A DNA stretch of 64,000 nucleotides from Nitrosomonas oligotropha. Lineage in GTDB: Bacteria; Pseudomonadota; Gammaproteobacteria; Burkholderiales; Nitrosomonadaceae. The stretch lies in NCBI RefSeq assembly GCF_009833085.1, contig NZ_QRBZ01000002.1, forward strand, positions 62,001-126,000, read 5' to 3'. Below, piece after piece: positions 63,513-64,000 of the stretch (position 1 is the stretch's first letter; every line of letters starts with the position of its first letter). A program made the translations under genes and the position numbers. A model generated the notes under the pieces. The model saw only the letters and a program-made list of their open reading frames with translations. It had not been told where the DNA came from and did no database searches.

Positions 63513-63949
63513 AGTATTTTTCCAAAGTAAAGAAGCAAGGCGGCCAATGATGAGAAATTATCCATACTGAATAACCAGATCTCGAAACGAGACTGGTGCC
63601 GCATCAAAAGCTTCGAGAATACTATAATGATGAATCTAATCGCGGTCGGTACGGAAGCGCACATAAAATGCGGGGTTGTGAATAGCGGATTGTGAGAATG
63701 CCGACGGCAACGGCTCCAGCCGCCGCAATGTTTTGATACTGCAGCCGGTCAAAGAGTACCGGCACACAAACTGATCACCGCGTTTCTATCCTGCGCTGAC
63801 ATTCCGGGGCGGCCTGTAAGCTGAATATCACTGCTTCACCAGATATCGAAACATAGGGTGTGTGTGCCACCGTACAGAACCGATGATATTTCAAGGAGAT
63901 AATTAATTTACTACTAACCCACTCGATTGAAGTTTAAAAGGAGATCGCG
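63513..63949. other. Intergenic region upstream of the lipase and of the last partial gene
   Basis: No gene is seen in 437 bases. A short hairpin around CTCGAAACGAG (63582-63592) is the only clear structure. Divergent promoters for the minus-strand lipase and the plus-strand gene at 63950 should lie here. Confidence 0.5.
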
Positions 63950-64000
63950 ATGCTTAAAACCAGTTATTTTAGCCGCCTCACAAAAGGAGCCGGTTCGTCG
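63950..64000 (+). CDS. Start of an unidentified gene, cut by window end
   Basis: ATG at 63950 follows AAAAGGAG with good spacing and the frame is open to the window end (17 codons, MLKTSYFSRLTKGAGSS). Too little is present to identify the product. Confidence 0.45.
   Translation, partial: MLKTSYFSRLTKGAGSS

Noticed and set aside
1-64000. tRNA, rRNA genes or a replication origin
   Set aside because: No cloverleaf with a T-loop GGTTCGAATCC-type arm, no rRNA sequence and no DnaA-box cluster was recognised on reading both strands; a tRNA scan would settle it.

Overview
The window looks like chromosome from a chemolithoautotrophic ammonia-oxidising betaproteobacterium of the Nitrosomonas type. 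The supporting genes are a proteobacterial phosphoribulokinase (Calvin cycle), a periplasmic copper nitrite reductase NirK, a formate/nitrite-family channel, a CADD-like para-aminobenzoate synthase of the kind studied in Nitrosomonas, the betaproteobacterial form of glutamate-cysteine ligase, and PEP-CTERM/exosortase-sorted proteins. The genus is inferred from gene content; no rRNA, tRNA or amo/hao genes lie in the window.

Layout. 1-3.3 kb: hemA (5' truncated), prfA, prmC and grxD. 3.4-7.8 kb: an accessory stretch with a YqaA membrane protein, a tautomerase and an aldehyde dehydrogenase, a broken Fic gene, and a secreted protein frameshifted at a C9 tract. 8-12.6 kb: divergent metR/metE, then the CADD-like protein and a small ABM-like protein. 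12.6-17 kb: gshA-gshB divergent from a Kef-type antiporter. 17-21.5 kb: nirK, apt, mpl, gluQ. 21.6-28.4 kb: an NDH-2-like flavoprotein, an SRPBCC protein, a short LOV blue-light receptor and a small secreted protein, facing a response-regulator/GGDEF/EAL protein and a PAS-PAS histidine kinase. 28.8-38 kb: lipoproteins and membrane proteins, pyrophosphatase, a CruF-like carotenoid protein, a PhoX-like PEP-CTERM protein with a candidate c-di-GMP riboswitch, and an exosortase-associated protein. 38-57.6 kb: mostly housekeeping (prk, uvrD, thrB, polA, rne, rluC, tesA/ybbA-ybbP, hemW) plus a nitrite-type channel and a hemerythrin-like protein. 57.7-64 kb: a second PEP-CTERM protein, a PAS-GGDEF-EAL protein paired with a BLUF blue-light receptor, a RelE/RHH toxin-antitoxin pair, a HigA-like remnant fused to an IS256-type transposase fragment, a secreted lipase, and the first 17 codons of another gene.

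The most interesting theme is light and cyclic-di-GMP. The window holds two different flavin blue-light receptors (LOV and BLUF). The BLUF gene directly follows a protein with a degenerate GGDEF (AGDQF) and an intact EAL, so it probably acts as a light-controlled phosphodiesterase pair. The LOV gene lies beside a two-component/c-di-GMP operon. Upstream of the PhoX-like PEP-CTERM gene is a leader that resembles a class I c-di-GMP riboswitch. Together these suggest, as inference, that light alters c-di-GMP and then exported or surface proteins in a light-sensitive nitrifier.

The accessory parts show decay: a Fic gene with two frameshifts, a homopolymer-disrupted signal peptide, and an IS256 remnant joined in frame to a truncated antitoxin.
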